The notes under the pieces are model-generated. The model was not told where the DNA came from. It did no database searches and worked only from the letters and a program-made list of their open reading frames with translations. A program made the translations under genes and the position numbers. Positions 27,873 through 36,993 of a DNA stretch of 64,000 nucleotides are shown piece by piece (the stretch's first letter is position 1; the number at the start of each line of letters is the position of its first letter). This DNA comes from Streptomyces mobaraensis NBRC 13819 = DSM 40847 (GTDB lineage: Bacteria; Actinomycetota; Actinomycetes; Streptomycetales; Streptomycetaceae): contig NZ_CP072827.1 in NCBI RefSeq assembly GCF_017916255.1, positions 6,659,501 to 6,723,500 of the forward strand, in the 5' to 3' direction.

Positions 27873-28637
27873 ATGACCGTCTACTTCATCGGTGCCGGAC
27901 CCGGCGCCGCCGACCTCATCACGGTGCGCGGCGCCCGCACCCTCGCCCGCTGCGGCGTCTGCCTCTACGCCGGGAGCCTCGTCCCCCGCGAGCTCCTCGC
28001 CGACTGCCCGCCCGGGGCCCGCCTCGTCGACACCGCCAAGCTGGACCTGGACGAGATCACCGCCGAGTTCGTCCGCGCCCACGAGGCCGGTCAGGACGTC
28101 GCCCGACTGCACTCCGGCGACCCGTCCGTCTTCAGCGCCGTCGCCGAGCAGATGCGCCGGCTGGACGCGCACGGCATCCCGTACGAGATCGTGCCCGGGG
28201 TCCCCGCCTTCGCCGCCGCCGCGGCCTCCCTGGGCCGCGAACTGACCGTCCCGACCGTCGGCCAGACCGTCGTCCTCACCCGGGTCGCCGAGCGGGCCAC
28301 GCCCATGCCGCCCGGCGAGGACCTGGCCACCCTCGGCCGCAGCGGCGCGCTCCTCGTGCTGCACCTCGCCGCCCGCCACGCGGACCGCGTCGTCGCCGAA
28401 CTGCTGCCGCACTACGGCCCGGACTGCCCCGCCGCCGTCGTCGCCATGGCCAGCCGGCCCGACGAGATCGTGCTGCGCGGCCCGCTCGCCGGCATCGCCG
28501 ACCAGGTCAGGACCGCGGGCGTGGTCCGCACGGCGGTCATCCTCGTCGGGCGGACGCTCGGGGCCGAGCAGTTCCCCGACAGCCATCTGTACTCGACGGA
28601 GCGCTGCCGTGACGCTGCGGGACGCTCGATGTTCTGA
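27873..28637 (+). CDS. cobM: precorrin-4 C11-methyltransferase
   Basis: The 254-residue AdoMet-dependent tetrapyrrole methylase starts MTVYFIGAGPGAADLITVRG and has RLHSGDPSVFSA, VPGVPAFAAAAA and VYSTER-like end blocks (HLYSTERCR). It methylates C11 of precorrin-4. The start has AGAAGGAG upstream. It follows cobL in the same direction and converges on the DUF1876 gene. Confidence 0.94.
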   Translation: MTVYFIGAGPGAADLITVRGARTLARCGVCLYAGSLVPRELLADCPPGARLVDTAKLDLDEITAEFVRAHEAGQDVARLHSGDPSVFSAVAEQMRRLDAHGIPYEIVPGVPAFAAAAASLGRELTVPTVGQTVVLTRVAERATPMPPGEDLATLGRSGALLVLHLAARHADRVVAELLPHYGPDCPAAVVAMASRPDEIVLRGPLAGIADQVRTAGVVRTAVILVGRTLGAEQFPDSHLYSTERCRDAAGRSMF

Positions 28638-28646
28638 GCCCGTGCC

Positions 28647-28913
28647 CTAGCCCGCCGTGGCGGTCTCCGCCCGCAGGTCGGCCGCCTCGTGGCCGCCCTT
28701 GGCCGCGAGCTGCTCGGCGAGGTCCACGAGCGCGCGGGCGCCCGCCAGCTCCTCGCCCACCCGGGCCTCGCCCGGGTCGTCCGGGTGCCGGGCCGCCTTG
28801 CCGCGCGCCCGCACCTCGGTGCCGTCCCGCAGCCGCAGCAGGGCGGCGGCGCGGACGTGCCGTTCGTCCTCGTCGAACTCGACTTCCACATGCCAGCCCG
28901 CGACGTGCTGCAC
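28647..28913 (-). CDS. DUF1876 family protein
   Basis: The 88-residue protein shows the DUF1876 pattern: strands WHVEVEFDEDERHVRAAALL and LRDGTEVRARGKA, then a helix with GEELAGARALVDLAEQL. The fold resembles dsRBD-like or dodecin-like small actinobacterial proteins of unknown role. GTG 28911-28913 follows GGAGG by eight bases; GTG 28937 is an alternative. It lies between cobM and a MerR gene without obvious functional link. Confidence 0.8.
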   Translation of the reverse strand: MQHVAGWHVEVEFDEDERHVRAAALLRLRDGTEVRARGKAARHPDDPGEARVGEELAGARALVDLAEQLAAKGGHEAADLRAETATAG

Positions 28914-29062
28914 CGTCCTCACCTCCGCACTCCGCACCCGGCCCGGCGGCCGTACCGACGGGCCCTCGTCCCACCCAGGCTACGGCGGGCCCCGCGGCGC
29001 CGCACCCGCTCGGCCGCGCCGTTGACCCTCACACCGTGTCAGCCGCTTTCCTGAGGGGCGTC

Positions 29063-29884
29063 ATGTTCATCATCGGAGATTTCGCCCGGTACGGACGCGT
29101 GTCCGTCCGCATGCTGCGCCACTACGACGCGACGGGGCTGCTGCGCCCCGCCCGCGTCGACGCCGTCACCGGCTACCGCTACTACAAGGCGGGCCAACTC
29201 GCCCGCCTCAACCGCGTCATCGCCCTCAAGGAGCTGGGGTTCACCCTCCGGCAGGTGCGGGCGATCGTGGACGAGGAAGTGGGGACGGAGGAGCTGCGCG
29301 GCATGCTGCGGCTGCGCCGCGCCGAACTGGAGGCCGCCGCCACCGCGGCGGCGGCCCGGCTGACGCAGGTCGAGGCGAGGCTCCGGAGCATCGAGAGCGA
29401 GGGAATCATGAGTACCCACGATGTGGTGGTCAAGGGCGTCCCGGCGGTACGGGTGGCCGAGCTGAGCGCCGTCGCGGCCGGTTACGCGCCCGAGGAGATC
29501 GGCCCGGTCGTCAGCCCGCTGTTCGCCGAGCTGTGCCGGCGGCTGGACGAGGCCGGGGTGACCCCGGCGGGCCCGGCCATCGCCTACTACGAGGACGACC
29601 CCGGCGGCTCCGGTGGCATCCTCGCCCACGCGGCGTTCCCGGTCGGCCCGGGGGTCACGGCCGCGGGCTTCGGCCTCGTCGACCTCCCCGGCATCGAGAC
29701 CGCCGCCACCGTCGTCCACCGCGGCCCGATGGACGACGTCCTCCCCACGGCCCAGGCCCTCGCCCGCTGGATCGACGCCAACGGCCACCGGTCGGCGGGG
29801 TACGCGCGGGAGCTCTACCTGGAGTGCCCGGAGGACCCGGCGGGGTGGGTGACGGAGCTTCAGGAGCCCTTGCTGAAGGGCTAG
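29063..29884 (+). CDS. MerR-family regulator with GyrI-like effector domain
   Basis: The 273-residue protein has a MerR DNA-binding head (FARYGRVSVRMLRHYDATGL, then GYRYYKAGQLARL), a dimerising coiled coil around 85-115, and a C-terminal GyrI/BmrR-like ligand domain with YLECPEDP near the end. Such proteins activate promoters by DNA distortion when they bind hydrophobic or cationic drugs. ATG 29063 has GAGGGG upstream. The target gene is not obvious; the convergent lipoprotein gene follows. Confidence 0.88.
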   Translation: MFIIGDFARYGRVSVRMLRHYDATGLLRPARVDAVTGYRYYKAGQLARLNRVIALKELGFTLRQVRAIVDEEVGTEELRGMLRLRRAELEAAATAAAARLTQVEARLRSIESEGIMSTHDVVVKGVPAVRVAELSAVAAGYAPEEIGPVVSPLFAELCRRLDEAGVTPAGPAIAYYEDDPGGSGGILAHAAFPVGPGVTAAGFGLVDLPGIETAATVVHRGPMDDVLPTAQALARWIDANGHRSAGYARELYLECPEDPAGWVTELQEPLLKG

Positions 29885-29906
29885 TTGATTCCGAACGGGT
29901 CGGTGG

Positions 29907-30623
29907 TCAGCTCCTCGTCATTTTGTCGACGGCCTTGCCGATGTGCTTGTCGACCAGTGCGGGGGAGCCGATGAGCGTCGCCGAGACGCTGCCTTTGCGG
30001 ACGGTGACGTACTTGATGACCGTCGGCCCGTTCGCGCCGTCCAGGGTCAGGAGAGTGCCGAACCGCTCGTCACCGAGCGCGGGGAGCTCGGGCCTGGCCG
30101 AGGTGGCCCGGGTCGGCGTGGTGCCTGCGGTGAAGGAGAAGGAGGGGCAGGAGTTGAAGGAGTCGTAGATCTCCTTGTAGACGGCGGAGATCCGAGCGGG
30201 GGAGTCGCTGTCCAGCTCGACCGCCATCCCCGAGTCCCCGGTCCCGCCGTACCTGAAGCCCGTCTTGACCTCGGCGGCGAGCTTCAAGGAGGGCAGCCGG
30301 GCGCTGAGCCGCTCCATCGCGGCGCAGCCCGTCGCTCCGAGGTCCGCCTCGTCCTTCCCGTCGTCCGGCACCTCGGTGTAGCCCGGGCCCAGGTCCGCGA
30401 GCGTCACCAGCCGCTGGCGCAGGCGGGCGGCGTCCAGCGGCTTCACGTCGGCATCGGCGCCGCCCGGCCGCTTCCTGTGCGCGTCCCCGGCGGGCGCCTG
30501 GGTGCGGACGGCCTCCGGGGTCTCCTTGCCGTCCCCCTTGTCTCCGCCGCACGCGGAGGTGGCCAGAAGCGCTCCGGCGAGGAGCGGCAGTCCCCACGCA
30601 CGGGTGAAGTGCCGAAGCCGCAT
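29907..30623 (-). CDS. secreted lipoprotein, unknown function
   Basis: The 238-residue protein has a signal sequence and lipobox LATSAC, then a charged linker. The folded part has LADLGPGYTEVPDDG, which recurs in actinobacterial surface lipoproteins resembling PknH sensor or LpqN-like domains, and ends KHIGKAVDKMTR. Cys residues near GCAAMERL and SCPSFSF could form a disulfide. ATG 30621-30623 has AAAGGGAC upstream. No substrate is inferred. Confidence 0.72.
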   Translation of the reverse strand: MRLRHFTRAWGLPLLAGALLATSACGGDKGDGKETPEAVRTQAPAGDAHRKRPGGADADVKPLDAARLRQRLVTLADLGPGYTEVPDDGKDEADLGATGCAAMERLSARLPSLKLAAEVKTGFRYGGTGDSGMAVELDSDSPARISAVYKEIYDSFNSCPSFSFTAGTTPTRATSARPELPALGDERFGTLLTLDGANGPTVIKYVTVRKGSVSATLIGSPALVDKHIGKAVDKMTRS

Positions 30624-30828
30624 GTCCCTTTGTCCCCCCTGCTGTTGCCTCACTGATCCCAGGAGACCCTACCGCCCCGACGGTTACGGAAAACGCCCAG
30701 GTAACCCCCCGTCCCGGCTCTCTGAGCTGGGCGCGGCCGGCGACCGTTCCGGCCCGGTCGATCCGCGCAGGCTGCCGACGGGGACAGGCGCCCCGGGGCC
30801 GTCGCGCGCCGGCCCGTGCCGGGTGGGC

Positions 30829-31992
30829 TCAGCCCCGCCCCGGCCCCCTGGACTCCGCCCGCCCCACGATCGTCCCCGCCCGGTCGACGCACAGCACGTC
30901 GACGGCGACGGGTGCGCCGCGCAGGACGGTCAGGGCCTCGTCGCGGGCCGTCGCCGCGACCAGGTCGCCGAGCGGGACGCCGCGCGCGGCGCAGCGCTGG
31001 AGGGCGTCCAGACCGGTGTTGGCGGAGACGACCTCGGCCGCGAGGGCCTCGTCCGCGCCGGCGTGGCGGGCCAGTTCGGCGAGGAAGCCCTTGTCGACCT
31101 GGGAGCGGGACGAGTGCAGGTCCAGGTGGCCGGCCGCCAGTTTGGAGAGCTTGGCGAAGCCGCCCGCGATGGTCAGCCGGTCCACCGGGTGCCGGCGGAT
31201 GTACTTGAGCACCGCGCCCGCGAAGTCGCCCATGTCGAGCAGCGCGTCCTCGGGCAGCCCGTGCACGGCCACCGCGACCTTCTCGGACGTCGAGCCCGTA
31301 CAGCCGGCCACGTGCCGGCGCCCCGCCGCGCGGGCCACGTCGACGCCGCGGCGGATGCTGTCGATCCAGGCGGAGCAGGAGTAGGGCACGACGACGCCCG
31401 TCGTGCCGAGGATGGACAGGCCGCCCAGGATGCCCAGCCGGGGGTTCCAGGTGGAGCGGGCGATCTCCTCGCCGTGGTCGACCGAGACCTCGATCTCCAC
31501 GTCGCCCGTCCCGCCGTGCCGGGCCGCGACCTCCGCCACGTGCTCGGTCATCAGCCGGCGCGGCACCGGGTTGATCGCCGGTTCGCCCACCGGCAGCGGA
31601 AGTCCCGGCCGGGTGACCGTGCCGACGCCCGGGCCCGCCCGGAAGACGACCCCCGAGCCGGGCGGCAGGAGCCGAACGGTGGCGCGGATCAGGGCGCCGT
31701 GGGTGACGTCCGGGTCGTCCCCCGCGTCCTTGACGATCGCCGCCATCGCGTGCCCGGCGGCCAGTTCCTCCGCCGCCAGGGCGAAGGCCGGCGTCTGCCC
31801 CTTGGGCAGGGTGATCGTCACCGGATCGGGGAAGTCCCCGGTGAGCAGGGCGGTGTACGCGGCGGTGGTCGCGGCCGTCGCGCAGGCGCCCGTCGTCCAG
31901 CCGTGCCGCAGACCCGTGTGCGCGAGCTGCGCGGCGCGGCCGCCCTTGGCCGTCGCGCCGGGGGCCCCGGCCGCCGCCGTGGTGTCGGTCAC
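30829..31992 (-). CDS. cbiD: cobalt-precorrin-5B C1-methyltransferase
   Basis: The 387-residue protein begins with the CbiD block LRHGWTTGACATAATTAAY and contains NPRLGILGGLSILGTTG, CTGSTSEKVA and IAGGFAKLSKLAAGH. CbiD methylates C1 in the oxygen-independent route and replaces CobF. Its presence beside cobG, cobK and cobN makes the cluster a mix of the two textbook routes. GTG 31990-31992 is the start; the ribosome-binding site is weak. It is divergent from cobK with 72 bases between, so they share a promoter region. Confidence 0.93.
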   Translation of the reverse strand: MTDTTAAAGAPGATAKGGRAAQLAHTGLRHGWTTGACATAATTAAYTALLTGDFPDPVTITLPKGQTPAFALAAEELAAGHAMAAIVKDAGDDPDVTHGALIRATVRLLPPGSGVVFRAGPGVGTVTRPGLPLPVGEPAINPVPRRLMTEHVAEVAARHGGTGDVEIEVSVDHGEEIARSTWNPRLGILGGLSILGTTGVVVPYSCSAWIDSIRRGVDVARAAGRRHVAGCTGSTSEKVAVAVHGLPEDALLDMGDFAGAVLKYIRRHPVDRLTIAGGFAKLSKLAAGHLDLHSSRSQVDKGFLAELARHAGADEALAAEVVSANTGLDALQRCAARGVPLGDLVAATARDEALTVLRGAPVAVDVLCVDRAGTIVGRAESRGPGRG

Positions 31993-32064
31993 GCCGGCCA
32001 CCCGCCGTAGGCTGGGCCTTTCCGTCCCACCGGGGGGACGGAAGGACGAGCGGAAAGGCGGCGG

Positions 32065-32826
32065 GTGAGCGTGGGTGCCGAGCGCCACATCCTGATCCTG
32101 GGCGGCACGACGGAGGCCCGCGGGCTCGCCGCCGCGCTGGCCGGCGAGCCCGCGCTGCGGGTCACCAGCTCGCTCGCCGGACGCGTCGCCGCGCCGCGGC
32201 TGCCCGCGGGGCAGGTGCGGATCGGCGGTTTCGGCGGCCCCGAGGGGCTGGCCCGGTGGCTGCGCGAGCAGCACGTCGACGCGCTCATCGACGCCACGCA
32301 TCCTTTCGCCGACACGATCAGTTCCAACGCGGCGAGGGCCGCCGCGGAGGCTCAGGTTCCGTTGCTGGCCGTCCGCCGCCCCGGCTGGACGGCGGGACCG
32401 GGGGACGACTGGCGTCCGGTCGGGTCGCTGGCCGAAGCGGCGGAGGCGCTGCCCGGCCTGGGGAACCGCGTCTTCCTGACCACGGGCAGGATGGGACTCG
32501 CCGCCTTCGCGCACCTAGAGAATATGTGGTTCCTCGTGCGCTCGGTCGACGCCCCCTCGCCGCCGATGCCGCCCCGGACCGAGATCCTGCTGGCCCGGGG
32601 CCCCTTCACGGTCGACGGGGAGCGCGAACTGCTGCGCCGGCACCGCGTCGACGTCCTGGTGACGAAGGACAGCGGCGCCGCGGCCACGGCCGCGAAGCTG
32701 ACCGCCGCCCGCGAGGCCGGGATCCCCGTCGTCGTCGTCCGCCGCCCGCCGCTGCCCGCGGGCGTGCCGACGGTCGCCGCGCCGGAGGAGGCGGTGGCGT
32801 GGCTGCGGGGGACGGGGGCGGTCTGA
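32065..32826 (+). CDS. cobK: precorrin-6A (cobalt-precorrin-6A) reductase
   Basis: The 253-residue NADPH-dependent reductase has HILILGGTTEARGLAAAL at the start, the conserved DATHPFADTISSNAA, FLTTGRMGL and LVTKDSGAAAT. GTG 32065 follows GGAAAGG. It is transcribed divergently from cbiD. The length is normal. Confidence 0.94.
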   Translation: MSVGAERHILILGGTTEARGLAAALAGEPALRVTSSLAGRVAAPRLPAGQVRIGGFGGPEGLARWLREQHVDALIDATHPFADTISSNAARAAAEAQVPLLAVRRPGWTAGPGDDWRPVGSLAEAAEALPGLGNRVFLTTGRMGLAAFAHLENMWFLVRSVDAPSPPMPPRTEILLARGPFTVDGERELLRRHRVDVLVTKDSGAAATAAKLTAAREAGIPVVVVRRPPLPAGVPTVAAPEEAVAWLRGTGAV

Positions 32827-33161
32827 CGCGCGGACGGGGCTGACGCGCGTACGCCCCCGACGGCGCGTGCCCGTCCGTTTCCGAACGGACGGTGGACCGG
32901 GGCGCGGCAGGGCGTGAAGGGGCGGGCGCGAGCGGTTCGATCCCCCAACGCGCCTACGCTGCCGATGAGTTGAGGGTTCGCGGTGACGTGTGATGTCGCT
33001 GTGCCGTCCCCGAGCGTGCCCGCCCCGCCGCCCCCGCCCGTGTTCAACTGCGCATCCGCGCCCCCGCCCGGGTGCGGCAGGCTGTGCCCGTAGCGTTCCG
33101 AGTACGTCCCGCAAGCGTTCCGGGGCCGGCCCCCGGGCCCGGCCCAGGGAGTGTCGCGACG
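32827..33161. other. intergenic region after cobK, with hairpin
   Basis: The 335 bases hold no supported gene. A perfect hairpin lies near the cobK end (32871-32892). The remainder should hold the promoter of the NDP-hexose dehydratase gene. Confidence 0.4.
32871..32892. terminator. perfect 9-bp hairpin downstream of cobK
   Basis: CCGTCCGTT (32871-32879) pairs with AACGGACGG (32884-32892) around TCCG, 45 bases after the cobK stop. It is a probable terminator isolating the dehydratase gene. Confidence 0.6.
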
Positions 33162-34487
33162 GTGTCCACCGATCTCGCCGAATTCCACCGCTGGTTCGAG
33201 GAACGCCGCGCAGCGCACGCCTACCGGGTCACCCGCGTGCCCCTGACGAAGCTCGACGGCTGGAGCGCGGACCCGGAGACCGGCGATCTCCTGCACCGCA
33301 GCGGTCGCTTCTTCGGCGTGCACGGCCTGGACGTCCGGGTGCCCGGGCGCGCGGTGGAGGAGTGGCGGCAGCCCGTCATCAGCCAGCCGGAACACGGCGT
33401 CCTCGGCATCCTCGTCCGGGACTTCGACGGCGTCCCGCACTGCCTGCTCCAGGCCAAGATGGAGCCCGGCAACGTCAACGCCCTCCAGCTGTCGCCCACC
33501 GTGCAGGCCACCCGCAGCAACTACACCCGGGTCCACCGGGGCCGCGCGGTCCCGTACCTCGACCTGTTCACCACCCTGGGCCGCGGCCGGCCGCTCGCGG
33601 ACGCGCTGCAGAGCGAGCAGGGCGCCTGGTTCCTCGCCAAGCGCAACCGCAACATCGTCGTCCGGACCGTCCGAAGCGACGAGGAGGTACCGGTCCTCGA
33701 CGACTTCCGCTGGCTGAGCATGGACGAGATCGGCCGGCTGCTCGCGGTGGACGACCTGGTCAACATGGACACCCGGACCGTCCTCTCGCACCTCGCCGGC
33801 AGCGCCGGGCCCGCCGCCGCCCGCTTCCACGGCCGCCCGTTTCACTCCCTCCCCGAACTCCTCAACTGGCTCACCCACCACAGAACGGCCGAACCGACCG
33901 TCCGCCGCCGCATACCGCTGCGGGAGACCACCGGCTGGCGGGTGACCGACGACGAGGTGAGCCACGAGGAGGGCCGCTACTTCCGGATCATCGGCGTCGA
34001 CGTCCGGGCGGGCAGCCGGGAGGTGGCCGCCTGGTCCCAGCCGCTGCTCGCCCCCCGCGGTCAGGGCGTCGTCGCCTTCCTGGTGCGCGACATCGGCGGC
34101 ACCCCGCACGTCCTGGTACAGGCCAGGGCGGAGGCCGGCACCCGGGACACGGCCGAGATCGGCCCCACCGTGCAGTGCGTCCCCGCCAACTACGCCCACC
34201 TGCCGGGGGACCGGCGCCCGCGGCACCTCGACACCGTGCTGGCCGCCGCCTCGGCGCCGCCGCCCGGCCGCGTCCTGTTCGACGTGGTGCAGTCCGAGGA
34301 GGGCGGCCGCTTCCACCACGCCCGCAACCGCTACCTGGCCGTCCGGGTCGGCGACGACGTCCCGCTCGACCAGGGCGACGCCTTCCGCTGGGCGACCTGC
34401 GGCCAGCTCGCCGCGCTCAACCAGTACGGCGGCCTCCTGAACGTGGAGGCCCGCACGCTGCTCGCGTGCATGGGGTTCATCCCGTAG
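33162..34487 (+). CDS. NDP-hexose 2,3-dehydratase family protein
   Basis: The 441-residue protein belongs to the TylX3/EvaA/OleV family, which removes the C2 hydroxyl of NDP-4-keto-6-deoxyhexoses on the way to 2,6-dideoxysugars. It shows the internal duplication typical of the family: LSPTVQATRSNY in the first half and IGPTVQCVPANY in the second, and QSEQGAWFLAKRNRN matched by QSEEGGRFHHARNRY. GTG 33162 follows AGGGAG. No other deoxysugar or glycosyltransferase gene is in the window, so it is an orphan within the cobalamin cluster. Confidence 0.9.
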   Translation: MSTDLAEFHRWFEERRAAHAYRVTRVPLTKLDGWSADPETGDLLHRSGRFFGVHGLDVRVPGRAVEEWRQPVISQPEHGVLGILVRDFDGVPHCLLQAKMEPGNVNALQLSPTVQATRSNYTRVHRGRAVPYLDLFTTLGRGRPLADALQSEQGAWFLAKRNRNIVVRTVRSDEEVPVLDDFRWLSMDEIGRLLAVDDLVNMDTRTVLSHLAGSAGPAAARFHGRPFHSLPELLNWLTHHRTAEPTVRRRIPLRETTGWRVTDDEVSHEEGRYFRIIGVDVRAGSREVAAWSQPLLAPRGQGVVAFLVRDIGGTPHVLVQARAEAGTRDTAEIGPTVQCVPANYAHLPGDRRPRHLDTVLAAASAPPPGRVLFDVVQSEEGGRFHHARNRYLAVRVGDDVPLDQGDAFRWATCGQLAALNQYGGLLNVEARTLLACMGFIP

Positions 34488-34526
34488 GGGGGCGGCCGTG
34501 TGCGCCGCCGCCCCCCTACGGACCCG

Positions 34527-36065
34527 TCACCGCTCCGGATACCGCCGCGGCGTCCAGACGATGTCCGTCCCCTCGCCGGGGCCGCGCCGCACCGCCCGCG
34601 TCTGCGTCGAGCCGACGATGAGGAGGGTGCGCATGTCGACCTCCTCGGGGACGAGTTCCCCGAGCCGGACCACGCGGACGCTCTCCTCCGGGCCGCCCAC
34701 GTCCCGGCCGAGTACCACCGGGGTGTCCGGGGAGCGGTGCTCCAGCAGCAGGTCGCGAGCCTTGCCGACCTGCCAGACGCGGCTGCGCGAGCCCGGGTTG
34801 TACAGGGCGAGCACCAGGTCGGCCGCGGCGGCGGCGCGCAGCCGCTCCGCGATGACCTCCCACGGCTTGAGCCGGTCGGAGAGCGACACCACCGCGTAGT
34901 CGTGCCCGAGCGGCGCGCCCGCCCGGGCCGCCGCCGCGTGCGCGGCCGTCATGCCCGGCACGATCCGCACCGGGATGTCCCGGTACGGGCCCTCCGAGGC
35001 GACCTCCAGGACGGCGCTGGCCATCGCGAAGACGCCCGGGTCGCCCGAGGAGACGACCGCCACCCGGCGCCCCTGCCGGGCCAGGTCCAGGGCGAACTCG
35101 GCGCGTTCCGACTCCACCTTGTTGTCCGAGGCGTGGCGGCGCTGCCCGGGGCGGAGGGGCACCCGGTCCACGTAGGTGGTGTAGCCGACGACGTCCTCGG
35201 CGGCGGCCAGTTCACCGCGCGCCTCCGGCGTCAGCCACCGCGGCCCGGCCGGGCCCAGTCCGACGACGACGACCTCGCCGCCGTCCGTCCCCGAAGGCTC
35301 CTCCGCCGGGACGGGACCGGTGGCGGCGGCCACCCGGCTGGGCAGCACGGCCACCGAGAAGTACGGGACGGACTCCGGGTCCACCTCCGCCACCCGCCCG
35401 GTGCGCTCGCCGGGCATCGTGGCCCGCTCCACGTACCGCGCCTCCGCCAGCCGGCCGGAGCGCTCCAGCGCGCCCCGCACCGCCGGGAAGGTGCGGCCGA
35501 GCTTCATCACCACGGCGGAGTCGGTCGCCGCGAGCCGCGCGGCCAGCTCCTCCTCCGGCAGCGTGCCCGGCAGGACGGTCAGGACCTCCTCGCCCTCGAC
35601 CAGCGGCTCGCCCAGCCGCGCCGCGGCGGCGCTGACGGACGTGACGCCGGGGACGACCTCGGTCGGGTAGCGGTGGGAGAGCCGCTTGTGCATGTGCATG
35701 TAGGAGCTGTAGAAGAGCGGGTCGCCCTCCGCGAGCACCGCCACCGTGCGCCCGGCGTCCAGGTGCGCGGCCAGCCGCGCCGCGGCCTCCTCGTAGAACT
35801 CCTCCATCGCGCCCCGGTAGCCGCCCGGGTGGTCCGTGGTCTCCGTGGTGACCGGGTAGACCAGCGGCTCCTCGATGTGGTCGGCGCGCAGGTGCCGTTC
35901 GGCGATGGAACGCGCGATGCTGCGGCCGTGGCGGGCGCTGTGGTACGCGACGACGTCGGCCGCCGCGATGCACTCCACCGCCCGCAGGGTCATCAGCGAC
36001 GGGTCGCCGGGGCCCAGGCCCACCCCGTAGAGGCGGCCGGTGGCCGGGGACTGCTGCTCGCTCAC
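34527..36065 (-). CDS. cobIJ: fused precorrin-2 C20- and precorrin-3B C17-methyltransferase
   Basis: The 512-residue protein has two tandem tetrapyrrole methylases. The N-terminal CobI/CbiL (about 10-240) has [19 protein letters not shown] and [13 protein letters not shown]. The C-terminal CobJ/CbiH (about 265-510) has [15 protein letters not shown] and [12 protein letters not shown], and NPGSRSR. It adds the C20 and C17 methyls, the latter with ring contraction. The GTG start overlaps the cobH stop (36062-36065), so it is translated after cobH. The fusion is common in actinobacteria. Confidence 0.93.
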   Translation of the reverse strand: MSEQQSPATGRLYGVGLGPGDPSLMTLRAVECIAAADVVAYHSARHGRSIARSIAERHLRADHIEEPLVYPVTTETTDHPGGYRGAMEEFYEEAAARLAAHLDAGRTVAVLAEGDPLFYSSYMHMHKRLSHRYPTEVVPGVTSVSAAAARLGEPLVEGEEVLTVLPGTLPEEELAARLAATDSAVVMKLGRTFPAVRGALERSGRLAEARYVERATMPGERTGRVAEVDPESVPYFSVAVLPSRVAAATGPVPAEEPSGTDGGEVVVVGLGPAGPRWLTPEARGELAAAEDVVGYTTYVDRVPLRPGQRRHASDNKVESERAEFALDLARQGRRVAVVSSGDPGVFAMASAVLEVASEGPYRDIPVRIVPGMTAAHAAAARAGAPLGHDYAVVSLSDRLKPWEVIAERLRAAAAADLVLALYNPGSRSRVWQVGKARDLLLEHRSPDTPVVLGRDVGGPEESVRVVRLGELVPEEVDMRTLLIVGSTQTRAVRRGPGEGTDIVWTPRRYPER

Positions 36066-36688
36066 TCTTCCTCGCTCGCTATCGCGTTGATCGCGGCGGC
36101 GGCCATGGCGCTGCCGCCGCGCCGCCCGCGCACCACCAGGTACTCCAGCCCCAGCGTGTTCTCCGCCAGGGCGTCCTTCGACTCGGCCGCGCCGATGAAC
36201 CCGACGGGTATGCCGAGCACCGCCGCCGGGCGCGGCGCGCCCTCGGCCACCATCTCCAGCAGCCGGAACAGCGCGGTGGGCGCGTTGCCGACGGCCACCA
36301 CGGCCCCGTCCAGCCGGTCCCGCCACAGCTCCAGGGCCGCGGCGCTGCGCGTCGTGCCCATGCGGGCGGCGAGTTCGGGCACGGCCGGGTCGGTGAGGGT
36401 GCACAGCACCTCGTTGTCCGCCGGCAGCCGCTTGCGGGTGACGCCGCTGGCGACCATGTTGGCGTCGCAGAGGATCGGCGCGCCCGCGAGCAGCGCCTTG
36501 CGCGCCGCGGTCACGACGTCCGGGGAGTACGCGAGGTCGCGCACCAGGTCCGTCATCCCACAGGCGTGGATCATGCGGACCGCGACCCGGGACACGTCCG
36601 GCGGCAGGCCGCCGAGGTCCGCCTCGGCGCGGATGGTGGCGAAGGACTGGCGGTAGATGGACGCGCCGTCCTTGTCGTAGTCGAACAC
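36062..36688 (-). CDS. cobH: precorrin-8X methylmutase
   Basis: The 208-residue enzyme moves the C11 methyl to C12 to give hydrogenobyrinate. Visible family blocks are [11 protein letters not shown], the catalytic-His region [25 protein letters not shown] and [14 protein letters not shown] 36686-36688 was chosen because GAGG lies seven bases upstream; GTG 36733 would add 15 residues. It precedes cobIJ with a GTGA overlap. The 305 bases upstream to cobG hold no supported gene, only GGTCGCG-type repeats and a small AT-rich patch near 36930-36945. Confidence 0.92.
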   Translation of the reverse strand: MFDYDKDGASIYRQSFATIRAEADLGGLPPDVSRVAVRMIHACGMTDLVRDLAYSPDVVTAARKALLAGAPILCDANMVASGVTRKRLPADNEVLCTLTDPAVPELAARMGTTRSAAALELWRDRLDGAVVAVGNAPTALFRLLEMVAEGAPRPAAVLGIPVGFIGAAESKDALAENTLGLEYLVVRGRRGGSAMAAAAINAIASEEE

Positions 36689-36993
36689 TGTGCTGCCTCT
36701 GCCTCGCTCGCTGGGCTTGCTGGTCGCGCTCACGCGCGGGATGCGCTCACGCTCGGGTCGCGTGCACGCGCCGGTCGCGTCACACGCCGGTCGCGGTCAC
36801 GCGCTCGGGGACGACCGGCCGGCCGGGGCCGGGGCGCGCCGGGCGGTACGTGCCCCGGGGGCGGGCGTCCGGGACGTTCCCGGAGGGTGCGCCCGCGCGG
36901 TCGGCCTCGTCGGCATGGTCGTCATGGTCGGTACATCTATACATCGGCCGTGCTCCGCCGGTACCCGGCACCCGGTCGCCGTGTGCGGGACCC

